64,000 bases of DNA from Jannaschia sp. Os4 (lineage in GTDB: Bacteria > Pseudomonadota > Alphaproteobacteria > Rhodobacterales > Rhodobacteraceae): the NCBI RefSeq assembly GCF_016820245.1, contig NZ_JAFCAR010000005.1:248001-312000 (forward strand). The letters run 5' to 3'. Position numbers and translations under genes: made by a program. The notes beneath the pieces were generated by a model. The model was not told the origin of the DNA. It worked only from the letters and a program-made list of their open reading frames with translations, and did not search any database. This document shows positions 25,639 to 35,533 of the stretch, piece by piece (the first letter of the stretch is position 1; every line of letters starts with the position of its first letter).

Positions 25639-26823
25639 TCAGGCGCACGCGCCCGCCAGCCGCGCCGCGAGGTCGCCCTTCGGCGCGACCTCGATCCTCT
25701 CCAGCCCGAGCCAGCCCGCCATGCCCCGCAGCGCGTCGCCCAAGGCCGCGCAGGCGTGGTCCGGGGCGTGATCCTCGCCGTGGGTCGCGAGCACCCGCAG
25801 GACGCCCGCCTTGCGGTCCGCCTTGAGGTCCACGCGGGCCACCAGCGCGTCGCCGAGGAGGAAGGGCAGCACGTAGTAGCCGTGGCGGCGCTGCTCCGCC
25901 GGGGTGTAGATCTCCAGCTTCACCCGCATCCCGAACAGCCGCTCGGCCCGGTCGCGGGTCCAGACGAGGGGGTCGAAGGGGGCCAGCAGGCGCGTCGTCT
26001 CGACCGTCCTGGGGATGCGCGCGTCGCGGTGCATCCACGCCTCGGGCCAGCCGGTGATGCGGACGGGGACGGCCACGCCCTCCTCGGCGAGGCGGGACAG
26101 GGCGGCGCGGCTGTCGCCGGGCCTGAGGCGGAGGAAGTCGCGCAGGTCGCCCTCGGTCGCCACGCCCTGCGCCCGCAGCGCATGGTCCATGAGCCGGGCC
26201 TGCGCCTCGGCCCGATCGGGGACGGGCGCGTCGAGGGCGGCGCGGGGCAAGACGCGCTCGGGCAGGTCGTAGACCCGCTCGAAGGTGCCGCCCCGCGTGG
26301 CCGTGGTCAGGCGCCCCGCCCAGAAAAGCCACTCGACCGCCTGCTTGGTCTCCGACCAGCCCCACCAGCCGCCCTCGCCGCGGCCCCCGAGGTCGCCGGA
26401 GGACACCGCCCCTTCCGCCTCGATCCGGGCGAGCGTCGCGTCGATCAGGTCGCGCCTCTCCCGCCCGAACCGCGCGAGGTTGCCATACAGGCCAATGCCT
26501 TGGCGGGCGTCCTTCATGCGCCACTGCCAGAGCGGCCAGTCCTCCACGGGCGCGTAGGAGCATTCGTGCCCCCAATACTCGAACAGCCTGCGCCGCCGCC
26601 CGCCATAGGCCGCGCGGTGCAGGTCCGCCGGGTCGAACGGGCCGAGGCGGGCGTGGAGCGTCAGCAGGTGCGCGCGCGCGACCACGTTGACGCTGTCGAT
26701 CTGGAGCAGGCGCATCCGGCGTGCGGCGCCCACGACGTCCATCCGCGGGGCGCCCTGGTGCAGCCCCTGCGCCGCGATGGCGAGGCGGCGCGCCTCGGAC
26801 GGGGAAAGGCGCTCGCGCGGCAC
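25639..26823 (-). CDS. YcaQ/AlkX-type DNA glycosylase (HTH_42 family)
   Basis: This 394-residue winged-helix protein is of the family that unhooks DNA crosslinks and removes alkylated bases. The catalytic QxD motif is QID at 41-43 within [15 protein letters not shown], and [19 protein letters not shown] near 80 plus [10 protein letters not shown]-like [20 protein letters not shown] near 325 are typical. The start is GTG at 26823, one base after the stop of the upstream secreted-protein gene. It probably acts in DNA damage repair in the cytoplasm. Confidence 0.88.
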   Translation of the reverse strand: MPRERLSPSEARRLAIAAQGLHQGAPRMDVVGAARRMRLLQIDSVNVVARAHLLTLHARLGPFDPADLHRAAYGGRRRRLFEYWGHECSYAPVEDWPLWQWRMKDARQGIGLYGNLARFGRERRDLIDATLARIEAEGAVSSGDLGGRGEGGWWGWSETKQAVEWLFWAGRLTTATRGGTFERVYDLPERVLPRAALDAPVPDRAEAQARLMDHALRAQGVATEGDLRDFLRLRPGDSRAALSRLAEEGVAVPVRITGWPEAWMHRDARIPRTVETTRLLAPFDPLVWTRDRAERLFGMRVKLEIYTPAEQRRHGYYVLPFLLGDALVARVDLKADRKAGVLRVLATHGEDHAPDHACAALGDALRGMAGWLGLERIEVAPKGDLAARLAGACA

Positions 26824-26824
26824 C

Positions 26825-27283
26825 TCAGCCCTCGTGGCGCAGCTCGAAGTCGAGGGTCAGGTCGCAGCCCTCCAGCCCGCCGGCGGCCCCGCCCATCATC
26901 GACGCGATGTCCATCCGCACCCCCGAGTCGATCCGGTCGGGCGCGAGCAGCGTCAGCGTGATCGTCCCGGCGTCCTGCCCGTCCTCGGACATCGCGCCCG
27001 ACCACGTCTCGCCGTCGCGGGTCCAGTCGATGCGCTGCCCCTCGCCCACGCGGTTGAAGGCGGGGACCGTGGAGGGATCGAAGGTGCCGCCCCACGCGAT
27101 CTCCTCGGCCTGGGTCCGCGCCGTCGCCTCGGCGATCTGGGACGCGATGGCCATGAACGCCTCGGGGCAGGCCTCGGCGAGGGTCATGCCCATGGGCGTC
27201 GTCACCCACGTCCCGTCGAGCGGGGCGTCCTGCGCGGCGGCGGGCGTGGCGAGGAGGAGGGCGGCGAGCAGGGTGCGGGTCAT
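26825..27283 (-). CDS. Small exported protein, function unknown
   Basis: This 152-residue protein carries a clear signal peptide (MTRTLLAALLLATPAAAQDA), then LDGTWVTTPMGMTLAEACPE. Two cysteines, C39 in EACPEAF and one in LEGCDLTLDFEL near the C-terminus, could form a periplasmic disulfide. Repeated beta-type segments (RIDWTRDGETWSGAMS, AGTITLTLLAPDRIDSGVRM) suggest a small beta-barrel, perhaps lipocalin-like. I do not recognise the family. It is followed directly by the YcaQ-like gene and preceded by the glnA terminator. Confidence 0.8.
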   Translation of the reverse strand: MTRTLLAALLLATPAAAQDAPLDGTWVTTPMGMTLAEACPEAFMAIASQIAEATARTQAEEIAWGGTFDPSTVPAFNRVGEGQRIDWTRDGETWSGAMSEDGQDAGTITLTLLAPDRIDSGVRMDIASMMGGAAGGLEGCDLTLDFELRHEG

Positions 27284-27335
27284 GGCGGGTCCGGGCGCGT
27301 GAGGGTCCGCGCACCCTAGGCGCGGCGGCGGGGAC

Positions 27336-27361
27336 GAGAAAGGGCGGCCCGAGGGCCGCCC
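27336..27361 (-). terminator. Rho-independent terminator of glnBA
   Basis: Read leftward, GGGCGGCCC, a two-base loop and GGGCCGCCC form a GC-rich stem followed by TTTCTC. It begins about 24 nt after the glnA stop codon. Confidence 0.8.
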
Positions 27362-27384
27362 GTCCGCCGTCGCCGTGGGGGCGA

Positions 27385-28791
27385 TCAGCAGGAGTAGTAC
27401 ATGCCGTACTCGACGGGGTGCGGGGTGTGCTCGAACGCGTACACCTCCTCCCACTTCAGCTCCATGTAGCCCTCGAGCTGCGAGCGCGTGAACACGCCGC
27501 CGGCCAGCAGGAACTCGTGGTCCTTCTCCAGCTCGTCCAGCGCCTCGCGAAGGGACGCGCAGACGGTCGGGATGCCGGCCAGTTCCTCGGGGGGCAGGTC
27601 GTAGAGGTCCTTGTCCGAGGGCTCGCCCGGGTGGATCTTGTTCTGGATGCCGTCGAGGCCCGCCATCAGCAGCGCCGAGAAGCACAGGTAGGGGTTGGCC
27701 GACGGGTCGGGGAAGCGGGCCTCGACGCGCTTCGCTTTCGGCGACTCGGTCCACGGGATGCGCACGCAGCCCGAGCGGTTGCGGGCCGAGTAGGCGCGCA
27801 GCACCGGGGCCTCGAAGCCCGGGATCAGGCGCTTGTAGGAGTTGGTCGAGGGGTTGGTGAAGGCGTTCAGCGCCTTGGCGTGCTTGAGGATGCCGCCGAT
27901 GAAGTAGAGCGCCTCCATCGAGAGGTCGGCATACTGGTCGCCCGCGAAGAGCGGCTTGCCGTCCTTCCAGATCGACATGTTGACGTGCATGCCGGTGCCG
28001 TTGTCGCCCGCGATGGGCTTGGGCATGAACGTCGCCGACTTGCCGTAGGCATGCGCCACGTTGTGGATGATGTACTTGTACTTCTGAAGCTCGTCGGCCT
28101 GCTTGGTCAGGCTGTCGAAGATCAGGCCCAGCTCGTGCTGGCAGGACGCCACCTCGTGGTGGTGCTTGTCCACCTTCATGCCGATCCGCTTCATCGTGGA
28201 GAGCATCTCGGAGCGCAGGTCGTGGGAGGCGTCGGTCGGGTTGACCGGGAAGTAGCCGCCCTTGACGCCGGGCCGGTGGCCCATGTTGCCCATCTCGTAC
28301 TCGGCGTCGGTGTTCCACGCGGCGTCCGCGGCATCGACCTCGAAGGAGACCTTCTGCATCGTGTTCGAGTAGCGGACGTTGTCGAAGAGGAAGAACTCCG
28401 CCTCGGGGCCGCAGAAGAAGCTGTCGCCGATGCCGGACGACTTGAGGTAGGCCTCGGCCTTCTCGGCGGTGCCGCGCGGGTCGCGGTCATAGGCCTCGCC
28501 GGTGTCGGGCTCGACCACGGAGCAGTGCACGCACAGCGTCTTCTCGGCGTAGAACGGGTCGACGTAGGCGGACTCGGTGTCCATCATCAGCTTCATGTCC
28601 GACGCCTCGATGCCCTTCCATCCGGCGATGGAGGAGCCGTCGAACATGAACCCTTCCTCGATGAAGTCGGCATCGACCTGATCGGCCATCACCGTGACGT
28701 GCTGCAGCTTGCCGCGCGGGTCGGTGAAGCGGATGTCGACGTACTCGACCTCCTCGTCCTTGATCGTCTTGAGGACAGTGTCCTTGCTCAT
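27385..28791 (-). CDS. glnA: Glutamine synthetase type I
   Basis: This cytoplasmic dodecameric enzyme makes glutamine from glutamate and ammonia. The length, 468 residues, is normal for GSI-beta. Landmarks are [18 protein letters not shown] near 49, the ATP-binding region [16 protein letters not shown] near 270, and the adenylylation tyrosine in [12 protein letters not shown] near 397, which indicates control by GlnE. It follows glnB with a 44-nt gap, the usual PII-GS operon, and is closed by a strong terminator. Confidence 0.97.
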   Translation of the reverse strand: MSKDTVLKTIKDEEVEYVDIRFTDPRGKLQHVTVMADQVDADFIEEGFMFDGSSIAGWKGIEASDMKLMMDTESAYVDPFYAEKTLCVHCSVVEPDTGEAYDRDPRGTAEKAEAYLKSSGIGDSFFCGPEAEFFLFDNVRYSNTMQKVSFEVDAADAAWNTDAEYEMGNMGHRPGVKGGYFPVNPTDASHDLRSEMLSTMKRIGMKVDKHHHEVASCQHELGLIFDSLTKQADELQKYKYIIHNVAHAYGKSATFMPKPIAGDNGTGMHVNMSIWKDGKPLFAGDQYADLSMEALYFIGGILKHAKALNAFTNPSTNSYKRLIPGFEAPVLRAYSARNRSGCVRIPWTESPKAKRVEARFPDPSANPYLCFSALLMAGLDGIQNKIHPGEPSDKDLYDLPPEELAGIPTVCASLREALDELEKDHEFLLAGGVFTRSQLEGYMELKWEEVYAFEHTPHPVEYGMYYSC

Positions 28792-28835
28792 GGGGGGGCT
28801 CCCTCGCTGGTATGGTCGTTCGTGGGTGTGGGGGG

Positions 28836-29300
<465 letters not shown>

Positions 29301-29322
29301 TCAATTATTGGGCAGATTGGGA

Positions 29323-31032
29323 ATGAGGCGGGTCGAACTGGTCACCGCCGCGCGGATGCGGGGAATCGAGGCGGCGGCGATGGCCTCGGGCGAGGTGACG
29401 GGGCTGGCCCTGATGGAGCGGGCCGGCGCGGCCTGCGTCGATGCGGTGGCGGACGAGTGGCCGGACCTCGGGCCGGGGTCCACGGCCGTGGTCGTCTGCG
29501 GGCCGGGCAACAACGGGGGCGACGGGTTCGTGATCGCACGCCTGTTGCACGACGCGGGCTGGACGGTCCGCGTCCTCGCGATGCCCTCGGTCCGGCGCGG
29601 CCCCGACGCCGCCGCCGCGCGGCGGGCGGCCAAGGCGGCGGGGCTGCGGGCCGTGCCGCTGACCTACGACGGGTTCCGCGGCGGCGCGGACGCGGACCTC
29701 TACGTCGACGCCCTGTTCGGCACGGGGGCGCGGGGGCCGGCCACGGGGGAGGTCGGCGACCTGATGCGCTACTGGGCCGGTTCGGGGGGCGACTACGGTC
29801 ATTTCCAACCGCGCACCCTCGCCGTCGACCTGCCGTCGGGCCTCGACGCCGACAGCGGGCGGGTGCCGGGCGTGCCCGACCCGTTCGGCTCGCCCACGCC
29901 CCATGCGCGCCTGACGGTGACGTTCGACTCGCCCAAGCCGGGCCACCTGCTGGGCCACGGCCCCGACCTGTGCGGGCGGGTGGTGGTCGCGGACATCGGT
30001 GTCGCGCGGTGGCGCGAGGGCGAGGCCTTCCGGGGCGGACCGATGCGCAAGGTGACGCCGGTGCGGACCGGCCTCCTCTCGGCGGAGGGGCCGTCCGCAC
30101 CGCTGCCTTCGCCGTGGCAGGTGCCCGAAGGGCGCCCGCCGCTCGGCGGGGCGCGCCCCTTCGCCAAGGGGCAGGGGCACAAGTACGACCACGGCCACGC
30201 GCTGGTCCTGTCCGGCGGGGTGGGCCGGGGCGGGGCCGCGCGGCTGGCGGCGCGGGGTGCGCTGCGCGTGGGGGCGGGGGCGGTGACGCTGGGCTGCCCG
30301 CCCGCCGCCGTGCCGGAGAACGCCTGCCGCCTCGACGCGGTGATGATCGCGCGGATCGCGGACGGCGACGCGCTGCGCGCGGCCTTGGAGGACGGGCGGC
30401 TGACGGCGCTCTGCCTCGGCATGGGGCTCGGCTCCGGCGGGCGGGAGCGGGACCTCGTGGCGGCCGCCCTCGGGGCGGGGCGCGCGACGGTGCTGGACGC
30501 GGACGCGCTGCGGATGCTGGGCGAGGATGCCGACCTGCGGGGGCGGCTGCACCCGCGCTGCCTGCTCACGCCGCACATGGGCGAGTTCCGCGCGCTCTGC
30601 CCCGACCTCGCGGACCGCCTGTCGCCGACCCGCCCGGCGGCTCCGGACGATGCGGACGCGGCCGGCCCCGCCGCGCGGGCGGAGGAGCGGGCGCCGATGT
30701 ACTCGAAGATCGACGCGGCGCGGGACGCGGCGGCGCGGCTGGGCTGCGCGGTGCTGCTGAAGGGGCCGGACACCGTGGTGGCCGAGCCGGACGGCCGAGC
30801 GCATGTCGTCGCCTCGGTCGGGCCTCACGCGGTGCCCGACCTCGCCACCGCGGGGGCGGGGGACGTGCTGGCGGGGATCGCGGCGGGGCTGATGGCACGG
30901 GGCTGGCCCCCCGGTCTCGCCGGGGCACAGGCCGCTTGGCTGCATGCCGCGGCGGCGCGCGGGTTCGGGCCGGGCCTCATTGCCGAGGACCTGCCGGACC
31001 GCCTGCCCGCCGTGCTGCGCGCGCTGTCCTAG
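29323..31032 (+). CDS. Bifunctional NAD(P)H-hydrate epimerase/dehydratase
   Basis: This 569-residue repair enzyme converts damaged NAD(P)HX back to NAD(P)H. The N-terminal YjeF epimerase domain (about 1-215) has VVCGPGNNGGDGFVIARLL near 60 and YVDALFGTGARGP near 127. The C-terminal kinase-like dehydratase domain has GHALVLSGGVGRGGAARLAA near 293, LTPHMGEFRAL near 415, and VPDLATAGAGDVLAGIAAGL near 504. A low-complexity Ala/Asp/Pro stretch near 435-455 (PAAPDDADAAGPAARAEE) is a probable loop insert. It is divergent from glnB, an arrangement common in this family. Confidence 0.93.
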   Translation: MRRVELVTAARMRGIEAAAMASGEVTGLALMERAGAACVDAVADEWPDLGPGSTAVVVCGPGNNGGDGFVIARLLHDAGWTVRVLAMPSVRRGPDAAAARRAAKAAGLRAVPLTYDGFRGGADADLYVDALFGTGARGPATGEVGDLMRYWAGSGGDYGHFQPRTLAVDLPSGLDADSGRVPGVPDPFGSPTPHARLTVTFDSPKPGHLLGHGPDLCGRVVVADIGVARWREGEAFRGGPMRKVTPVRTGLLSAEGPSAPLPSPWQVPEGRPPLGGARPFAKGQGHKYDHGHALVLSGGVGRGGAARLAARGALRVGAGAVTLGCPPAAVPENACRLDAVMIARIADGDALRAALEDGRLTALCLGMGLGSGGRERDLVAAALGAGRATVLDADALRMLGEDADLRGRLHPRCLLTPHMGEFRALCPDLADRLSPTRPAAPDDADAAGPAARAEERAPMYSKIDAARDAAARLGCAVLLKGPDTVVAEPDGRAHVVASVGPHAVPDLATAGAGDVLAGIAAGLMARGWPPGLAGAQAAWLHAAAARGFGPGLIAEDLPDRLPAVLRALS

Positions 31033-31148
31033 CGCGGGCGGATCGGCTGCGACTTCGCGGCGAGCGCCTTCGCGCTTTCTCTCACTTGGATGCACATGGG
31101 GACGGTCCACCGGACCCGCGCGGCAGCCGTCGGGCCGAAATGGGGCAC

Positions 31149-31177
31149 TTCCGTGGAACCCGCCCGGCTGCTATCCG
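31149..31177 (+). promoter_or_regulatory. Candidate promoter of the tRNA-Leu gene
   Basis: TTCCGT at 31149-31154 and TATCCG at 31172-31177 are separated by 17 bp and end about ten bases before the tRNA. The -35 is weak; the assignment rests mainly on position. The rest of the 155-nt spacer after the Nnr gene shows no gene. Confidence 0.35.
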
Positions 31178-31187
31178 CAGCGCGGAT

Positions 31188-31272
31188 GCGGGTGTGGCGG
31201 AACTGGTAGACGCACCAGATTTAGGTTCTGGCGCCGCGAGGCGTGGGGGTTCGAGTCCCTTCACCCGCACCA
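31188..31272 (+). tRNA. tRNA-Leu, anticodon UAG
   Basis: The acceptor stem pairs GCGGGTG (31188-31194) with CACCCGC (31262-31268), followed by A and an encoded CCA. The anticodon stem CCAGA/TCTGG encloses the loop TTTAGGT with anticodon TAG at 31222-31224, reading CUA-type leucine codons. The variable arm is long (GCGCCGCGAGGCGT region), as expected for a class II tRNA, and the T-arm carries GGTTCGAGTCC. No integrase or truncated tRNA copy nearby suggests use as an attachment site. Confidence 0.97.
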
Positions 31273-31318
31273 CATCCGCGCCCCGGCCGCCGGGCGCGAC
31301 GATGCCGGGGGGCCGCGC

Positions 31319-32533
31319 TTGACCGATCCGATCCCGTCCTCGCCCCGCGACCGCCTGATCCGCCTCTTCGAGGCCGGCGTCGCCCGGGCCGATCCCCACG
31401 CGGCCACGACGGCCCATCTCCCCGACGCGGCCCCCGATGCGATCCTCGCGCTGGGCAAGGCCGCGATCCCGATGGCGCGCGCCGCGCTCGACCGCTTCGC
31501 GGGCACGCCGACGCTCGTCGTCACGAACCCCGAGAACGCCGCAGACCTGCCCGGCGCCGAGGCGATCCTCGGTGCCCATCCCGTCCCCGACGCCGCCTCG
31601 GCGCGGGCGGGGGCGGCGCTGCTGGACCGCGCCGCGGCGCTGGGCGCGGGGCGGCGCGCGCTGGTGCTGATCTCGGGTGGCGGCTCGGCGCTGGCCATCG
31701 CGCCGGTGGCGGGCGTGACGCCGGAGGAGAAGGCGGAGGTCTCGCGCCTGCTGCTCGGCGCGGGGCTGGATATCGAGGCGATGAACGCCGTGCGCCGCGC
31801 GCTCTCGCGCCTCAAGGGCGGTGGGCTGGCCCGCGCCGCCGCGCCCGCCCGGCTCGACGCGCTGATCCTGTCGGACGTGATCGGGGACGACCCGCAGGCC
31901 ATCGCCTCCGGCCCCACGGTCGCGCCCACGACGGGCCATGCCGAGGCGCGGGCCGTGCTGCGGGCGGCGGGCCTGTGGGACCGCGTGGCCGCTTCGGTGC
32001 GCGCGGCGCTCGACCGGCCGGACCCCGCCCCGCCGCCCGACGCGGGCTGGACGCTGATCGGATCGAACGCGCTGTCGCTCGCGGCGATGGGCCGGGCGGC
32101 GCCGGACGCCGCCGTCGATCCCGACCCGCTGGTGGGCGACGTGGCCGACGCCGCCGCCCGCATCGCCGCCGCCGCCCGGCGAGGGCCGGGCACCACGCTC
32201 TGGGGCGGGGAGACCACGGTCGTCCTGCGCGGGCGGGGCCGGGGCGGGCGCAACCAGGAACTGGCCCTGCGCGTCGCGCTGGCGCTGAAGGGGTGGGGCC
32301 GCCGCTGGACCTTCCTGTCGGGTGGCACGGACGGGCGGGACGGGCCGACGGAGGCCGCGGGGGCCGTGGTGGACGACGGCACGCTGGCCCGGATGCGCGC
32401 CGCCGGCATCGACCCGGTCGCGCGGCTGGCCGACAACGACGCCAACCCGGCGCTGGCCGCGTCGGGCGACCTGCTCGTCACGGGGGGGACGGGCACGAAC
32501 GTCGCGGATCTGCAGGCCCTCGTCGTGCATTGA
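31319..32533 (+). CDS. Glycerate 2-kinase (MOFRL family)
   Basis: This cytoplasmic kinase has about 404 residues. The N-terminal GckA-type domain includes DAILALGKAAIPMARAAL near 40, LVLISGGGSALAIAP near 117, and the C-terminal MOFRL domain includes GGRNQELALRVALAL near 303 and FLSGGTDGRDGPTEAAGAVV near 328. The product 2-phosphoglycerate feeds the serine cycle, photorespiration-like or hydroxypyruvate routes. No ATG is in frame near the N-terminus; a TTG at 31319 after GCCGGGGGG is the best start. Confidence 0.9.
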   Translation: MTDPIPSSPRDRLIRLFEAGVARADPHAATTAHLPDAAPDAILALGKAAIPMARAALDRFAGTPTLVVTNPENAADLPGAEAILGAHPVPDAASARAGAALLDRAAALGAGRRALVLISGGGSALAIAPVAGVTPEEKAEVSRLLLGAGLDIEAMNAVRRALSRLKGGGLARAAAPARLDALILSDVIGDDPQAIASGPTVAPTTGHAEARAVLRAAGLWDRVAASVRAALDRPDPAPPPDAGWTLIGSNALSLAAMGRAAPDAAVDPDPLVGDVADAAARIAAAARRGPGTTLWGGETTVVLRGRGRGGRNQELALRVALALKGWGRRWTFLSGGTDGRDGPTEAAGAVVDDGTLARMRAAGIDPVARLADNDANPALAASGDLLVTGGTGTNVADLQALVVH

Positions 32534-32552
32534 GCCCCCGAAGGAGACCCGA

Positions 32553-33017
32553 ATGAGCCGCACCACCCGCATCCTCGCCACCGCCGGGATCGCCGCGCTC
32601 GCCATCGGCGCGGCGGGGGCGATCTACGTCCGCACCGCCGCGATGCCCGCCGACGACTGGCACGCCGACCCCGAGATCGCGCAGCGGACGGGCAAGCCCA
32701 ACGACTTCCTCGTCGCCCCCGGCGGCGACGCCGCGCCGGTGCGCTTCGACGAGGGGGTGCAGGCGCTGATGCTGCGGCTCGACGCGATGGCCGCCGCGCG
32801 GGGCGCGGTGCGGATCGCGGGCACGCCGCAGGAGGGGTGGGCCACCTATGTTGAGCGCACGCCCTTGGTCGGCTACCCCGACGCCATCTCGGTCAAGGCG
32901 GTCCCGGACGGGAACGGGGCGCGGCTGATGCTGTGGTCGCGCTCGCGGTTCGGGCATTCCGACCTCGGCGCGAACGAGGCGCGGGTGGACGACTGGCTGG
33001 CCGCGCTGGGCGCCTAG
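32553..33017 (+). CDS. DUF1499 family protein
   Basis: This 154-residue protein has an N-terminal hydrophobic helix (ILATAGIAALAIGAAGAIYV) that is a signal anchor or signal peptide, then a DUF1499-type domain with PNDFLVAP, FDEGVQALMLRLDAM, TYVERTPLVGYPDAISVKAV and RSRFGHSDLGANEARVDDWL. The biochemical role is unknown. A clear AAGGAG precedes the ATG, 19 nt after the glycerate kinase stop, so the two are probably co-transcribed. Its TAG stop shares the CTAG at 33014-33017 with the convergent antiporter gene. Confidence 0.88.
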   Translation: MSRTTRILATAGIAALAIGAAGAIYVRTAAMPADDWHADPEIAQRTGKPNDFLVAPGGDAAPVRFDEGVQALMLRLDAMAAARGAVRIAGTPQEGWATYVERTPLVGYPDAISVKAVPDGNGARLMLWSRSRFGHSDLGANEARVDDWLAALGA

Positions 33018-34912
33018 TCCCGCGTGGCCTCCGCCGCCGCCGCGTCCTCGCCGAACCGCCCGAGGAGCGCGTTCTCCAAGGTCTGGTTCAACTCCCGCGC
33101 GCGGGCGCGGTAGGCGTCGTTCTTGGCCACGGGCGTGCCGGGCTCCCACAGTTCGGCGAGCTCGGCGAGGGAGGCCCGGTCGTGCTTGTAGAACGCCACC
33201 TCCATCTCGTGCGCCTCGGTCTCGGAGAAGCCGACGTTCTCCAGCACGTAGCGGCCCGCGCGCAGCGAGGAGTCGAACATCTCGCGCACGATGAGGCGCG
33301 CGCCCGCGCGGTAGAGCTCGTAGACGTGCACGCGGTCGTAGGCGCGCGCGACGATCGTGACGTCAGGGTTCGCCTCCAGCGCCATCCGCACGAGGCGCAC
33401 CGCGTCGGCCCGGTCGTCGAGCGCCACCACGAGGACGTCCGCCTCGGCCAGCCCGGCGGCCGCTAAGACCTCGGCGCGGGTCGGGTCGCCCATGTAGGTG
33501 CGGACGCCGAAGCCGCGCAGCAGCTCGATCGTCTCGACGTCGCGGTCGAGGACGACGGGCGCGATGCCCGCCCCCGTGAGCATCCGCTGCACGACCTGCC
33601 CGAAGCGGCCCACGCCCGCGATGATGACCCGGCTGCGGGCGTCGATCTCGTCGGCGGGGGCCTCGCCCGGGGCGGCCTTGGACCGCTCGGCCAGCCATCC
33701 CTGCAGGATGAACAGGAGCGGCGTGGCCAGCATCGACAGCGCGATGGCCAGGAGCACGACGCGCGACAGGTCGCCCCCCAGCGCGCCCGCCGCGACGGCG
33801 ACGGAGGTGAGGACGAAGCCGAACTCGCCGGCCTGCGCGAGGCCCAAGGCGAAGAGCTGCCTATCCGGTCCGCGCAGGCGGAACAGCGTGGCGAGGCCCC
33901 AGAGCAGCGCGGCCTTGAGCGCGATCAGGCCCACGGTGATGCCCAGCACGAGGAGCGGGGCGCCGGCGAGCGTGCCGAAGTCGATCCCCGCGCCCACGGT
34001 GATGAAGAACAGCCCGAGCAGGATGCCCTTGAACGGCTCGATGTCGGCCTCGAGCTCGTGGCGGTACTCCGAGTTGGCGAGGACGACCCCGGCGAGGAAG
34101 GCGCCGAGGGCCGGTGACAGGCCGATCAGCGTCATCAGCGCCGCGACGCCCAGCACGAAGAGCAGCGAGACGACCGTGAGCATCTCGCGCAGGCGGGCGC
34201 GGCCCACGTAGCGGAACACGGGGCGGGTCAGGAACGTCCCGCCGACGACGATGAGCGCCACCGCCGCGACGGTCAGCAGCGCCATGCCCCAGCCGGGGAG
34301 CGAGTCGACCCAGCCCGAGGCGGCCTCGGCCATCTCCATCGCGCCGCCGTCGCCCATCGCGGGGCCGTGGTCGTCGGAATGAGCGTCGCCCGCCGCTTGC
34401 CCGACCGCGAGGAGCGGCATGAGGGCGAGCATCGGGATCACGGCGATGTCCTGCGCGAGCAGCACAGAGAAGGCCGAGCGCCCGCCCGGCGTCCGGTCGA
34501 GGTCCTTCTCCTGCAGGGTCTGCATGACGATCGCGGTCGAGGACAGGGCGAGGATCATGCCGAGCACGACGGCCTCGGCGGGGGCGGTGCCGAGAGCCCA
34601 TGCCACGGCGGCCACGGCGGCGACCGTGGCGACGACCTGCCCGAGGCCGAGGCCCAGCAGCTTGGCGCGCATGTCCCACAGCGTGCGCGGCTGGAGTTCG
34701 AGGCCGATGACGAAGAGCATCATCACGACGCCGATCTCGGCGAAGTGCTGCAGCGTCTCGGTCTCGGAGCCGACGAGGCCGAGGACCGGCCCGATCAGCA
34801 CGCCCGCGATCAGGTAGCCGAGGACGGAGCCGAGGCCGAAGCGGATCGAGAGCGGGACGCAGAGCGTGGCGGCGGCGAGGTAGATGGCGGCTTGGAGGAG
34901 GGCGGCTTCCAT
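33014..34912 (-). CDS. Kef-type monovalent cation:proton antiporter (CPA2)
   Basis: This 632-residue inner-membrane protein has an antiporter domain of about 12 helices (1-410) and a cytoplasmic TrkA-N/RCK domain (about 435-560; VIIAGVGRFGQVVQRMLTG, with the dinucleotide-binding GxGxxG). GVVMMLFVIGLELQP near 61, LSSTAIVMQTLQEKDL near 123 and LAQDIAVIPMLALMPLL near 151 are typical of KefB/KefC/YbaL. A His/Asp-rich hydrophilic loop (DAHSDDHGPAMGDGG) near 176-190 is unusual and might bind metal. KefB and KefC respond to glutathione adducts; whether this protein does is unknown. No KefF/KefG ancillary gene is adjacent. Confidence 0.92.
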   Translation of the reverse strand: MEAALLQAAIYLAAATLCVPLSIRFGLGSVLGYLIAGVLIGPVLGLVGSETETLQHFAEIGVVMMLFVIGLELQPRTLWDMRAKLLGLGLGQVVATVAAVAAVAWALGTAPAEAVVLGMILALSSTAIVMQTLQEKDLDRTPGGRSAFSVLLAQDIAVIPMLALMPLLAVGQAAGDAHSDDHGPAMGDGGAMEMAEAASGWVDSLPGWGMALLTVAAVALIVVGGTFLTRPVFRYVGRARLREMLTVVSLLFVLGVAALMTLIGLSPALGAFLAGVVLANSEYRHELEADIEPFKGILLGLFFITVGAGIDFGTLAGAPLLVLGITVGLIALKAALLWGLATLFRLRGPDRQLFALGLAQAGEFGFVLTSVAVAAGALGGDLSRVVLLAIALSMLATPLLFILQGWLAERSKAAPGEAPADEIDARSRVIIAGVGRFGQVVQRMLTGAGIAPVVLDRDVETIELLRGFGVRTYMGDPTRAEVLAAAGLAEADVLVVALDDRADAVRLVRMALEANPDVTIVARAYDRVHVYELYRAGARLIVREMFDSSLRAGRYVLENVGFSETEAHEMEVAFYKHDRASLAELAELWEPGTPVAKNDAYRARARELNQTLENALLGRFGEDAAAAEATRD

Positions 34913-34947
34913 GCCCGACGGCTAGGGCGTCCGGGCTGAGGGGGCAA

Positions 34948-35421
34948 CTAGACGGGCAGCGGGCCGTCCGCCTTGGGCTGGGCCATGACGATCCGGCTCT
35001 GGACGCGGGCGACCGCCTTGTGGGGTAGCAGGACACCGTGGACGAGGGCGTTGAGCGCGGCGAGGTCGTCGCACCAGACGCGGAGCAGGTAGTCGGCCTC
35101 GCCCGTCAGGGTCCACACGTCGGTGACGCGCGCCTCCTGCTCCAAGGTGCGGAGGAAGGCGCGGGCGCGCTCGGGCTGGTGGGTGGCCATCTGCACCTCG
35201 ACGAAGGCCTGCACGCCGAGACCGAGGGCGGCCGGGTCGAGCCGGGCGCGGGGCGGGCGGAGGACGCCCTCGGCCTCCAGCCGGGCGCGGCGGCGGGCGG
35301 CTTGGCTGGCCGAGAGCCCCAGTTCCCGCCCCAGCGCCTCGCCCGAGAGGGTGGCGTCGCGGGAGAGGTGGCGGAGGAGCGCGCGGTCGGTGGCGTCGAG
35401 GGGCGTGCGTCGGTCTTGCAT
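34948..35421 (-). CDS. Lrp/AsnC family transcriptional regulator
   Basis: This 157-residue protein has an N-terminal helix-turn-helix (LDATDRALLRHLSRDATLSG, then EALGRELGLSASQAARRRAR) and a C-terminal RAM ligand-binding domain (VQAFVEVQMATHQPERARAF, then VWTLTGEADYLLRVWCDDLA). Lrp family members sense amino acids. It is divergent from hpd across 112 nt, so an aromatic amino acid such as tyrosine or phenylalanine is the likely effector and hpd the likely target. The start was chosen at MQDRRTPLDATDR. Confidence 0.92.
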   Translation of the reverse strand: MQDRRTPLDATDRALLRHLSRDATLSGEALGRELGLSASQAARRRARLEAEGVLRPPRARLDPAALGLGVQAFVEVQMATHQPERARAFLRTLEQEARVTDVWTLTGEADYLLRVWCDDLAALNALVHGVLLPHKAVARVQSRIVMAQPKADGPLPV

Positions 35422-35433
35422 GGACGGGCGTGG

Positions 35434-35482
35434 GGATGCGCGGAACGCGCATCCGCCTCCGATGTTGGTTCGATGGATGCGC
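35434..35482. promoter_or_regulatory. Three GGATGCGC sites in the Lrp-hpd divergent region
   Basis: GGATGCGC at 35434-35441 and its inverse GCGCATCC at 35447-35454 form a perfect 8-bp inverted repeat with a 5-nt spacer. A third copy lies at 35475-35482 in direct orientation. Repeated half-sites spread over a divergent promoter are what Lrp octamers bind, so this is a candidate operator for self-control and control of hpd. Confidence 0.5.
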
Positions 35483-35533
35483 GGCGGGCGCCGCGCGGTC
35501 GCGCTAGGTTCCCCGCGAGCAAAGGAGAACGCA

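Noticed and set aside
31188-31272. tRNA-Leu as an integration site
   Set aside because: No integrase, no partial tRNA repeat and no composition change in the flanks.
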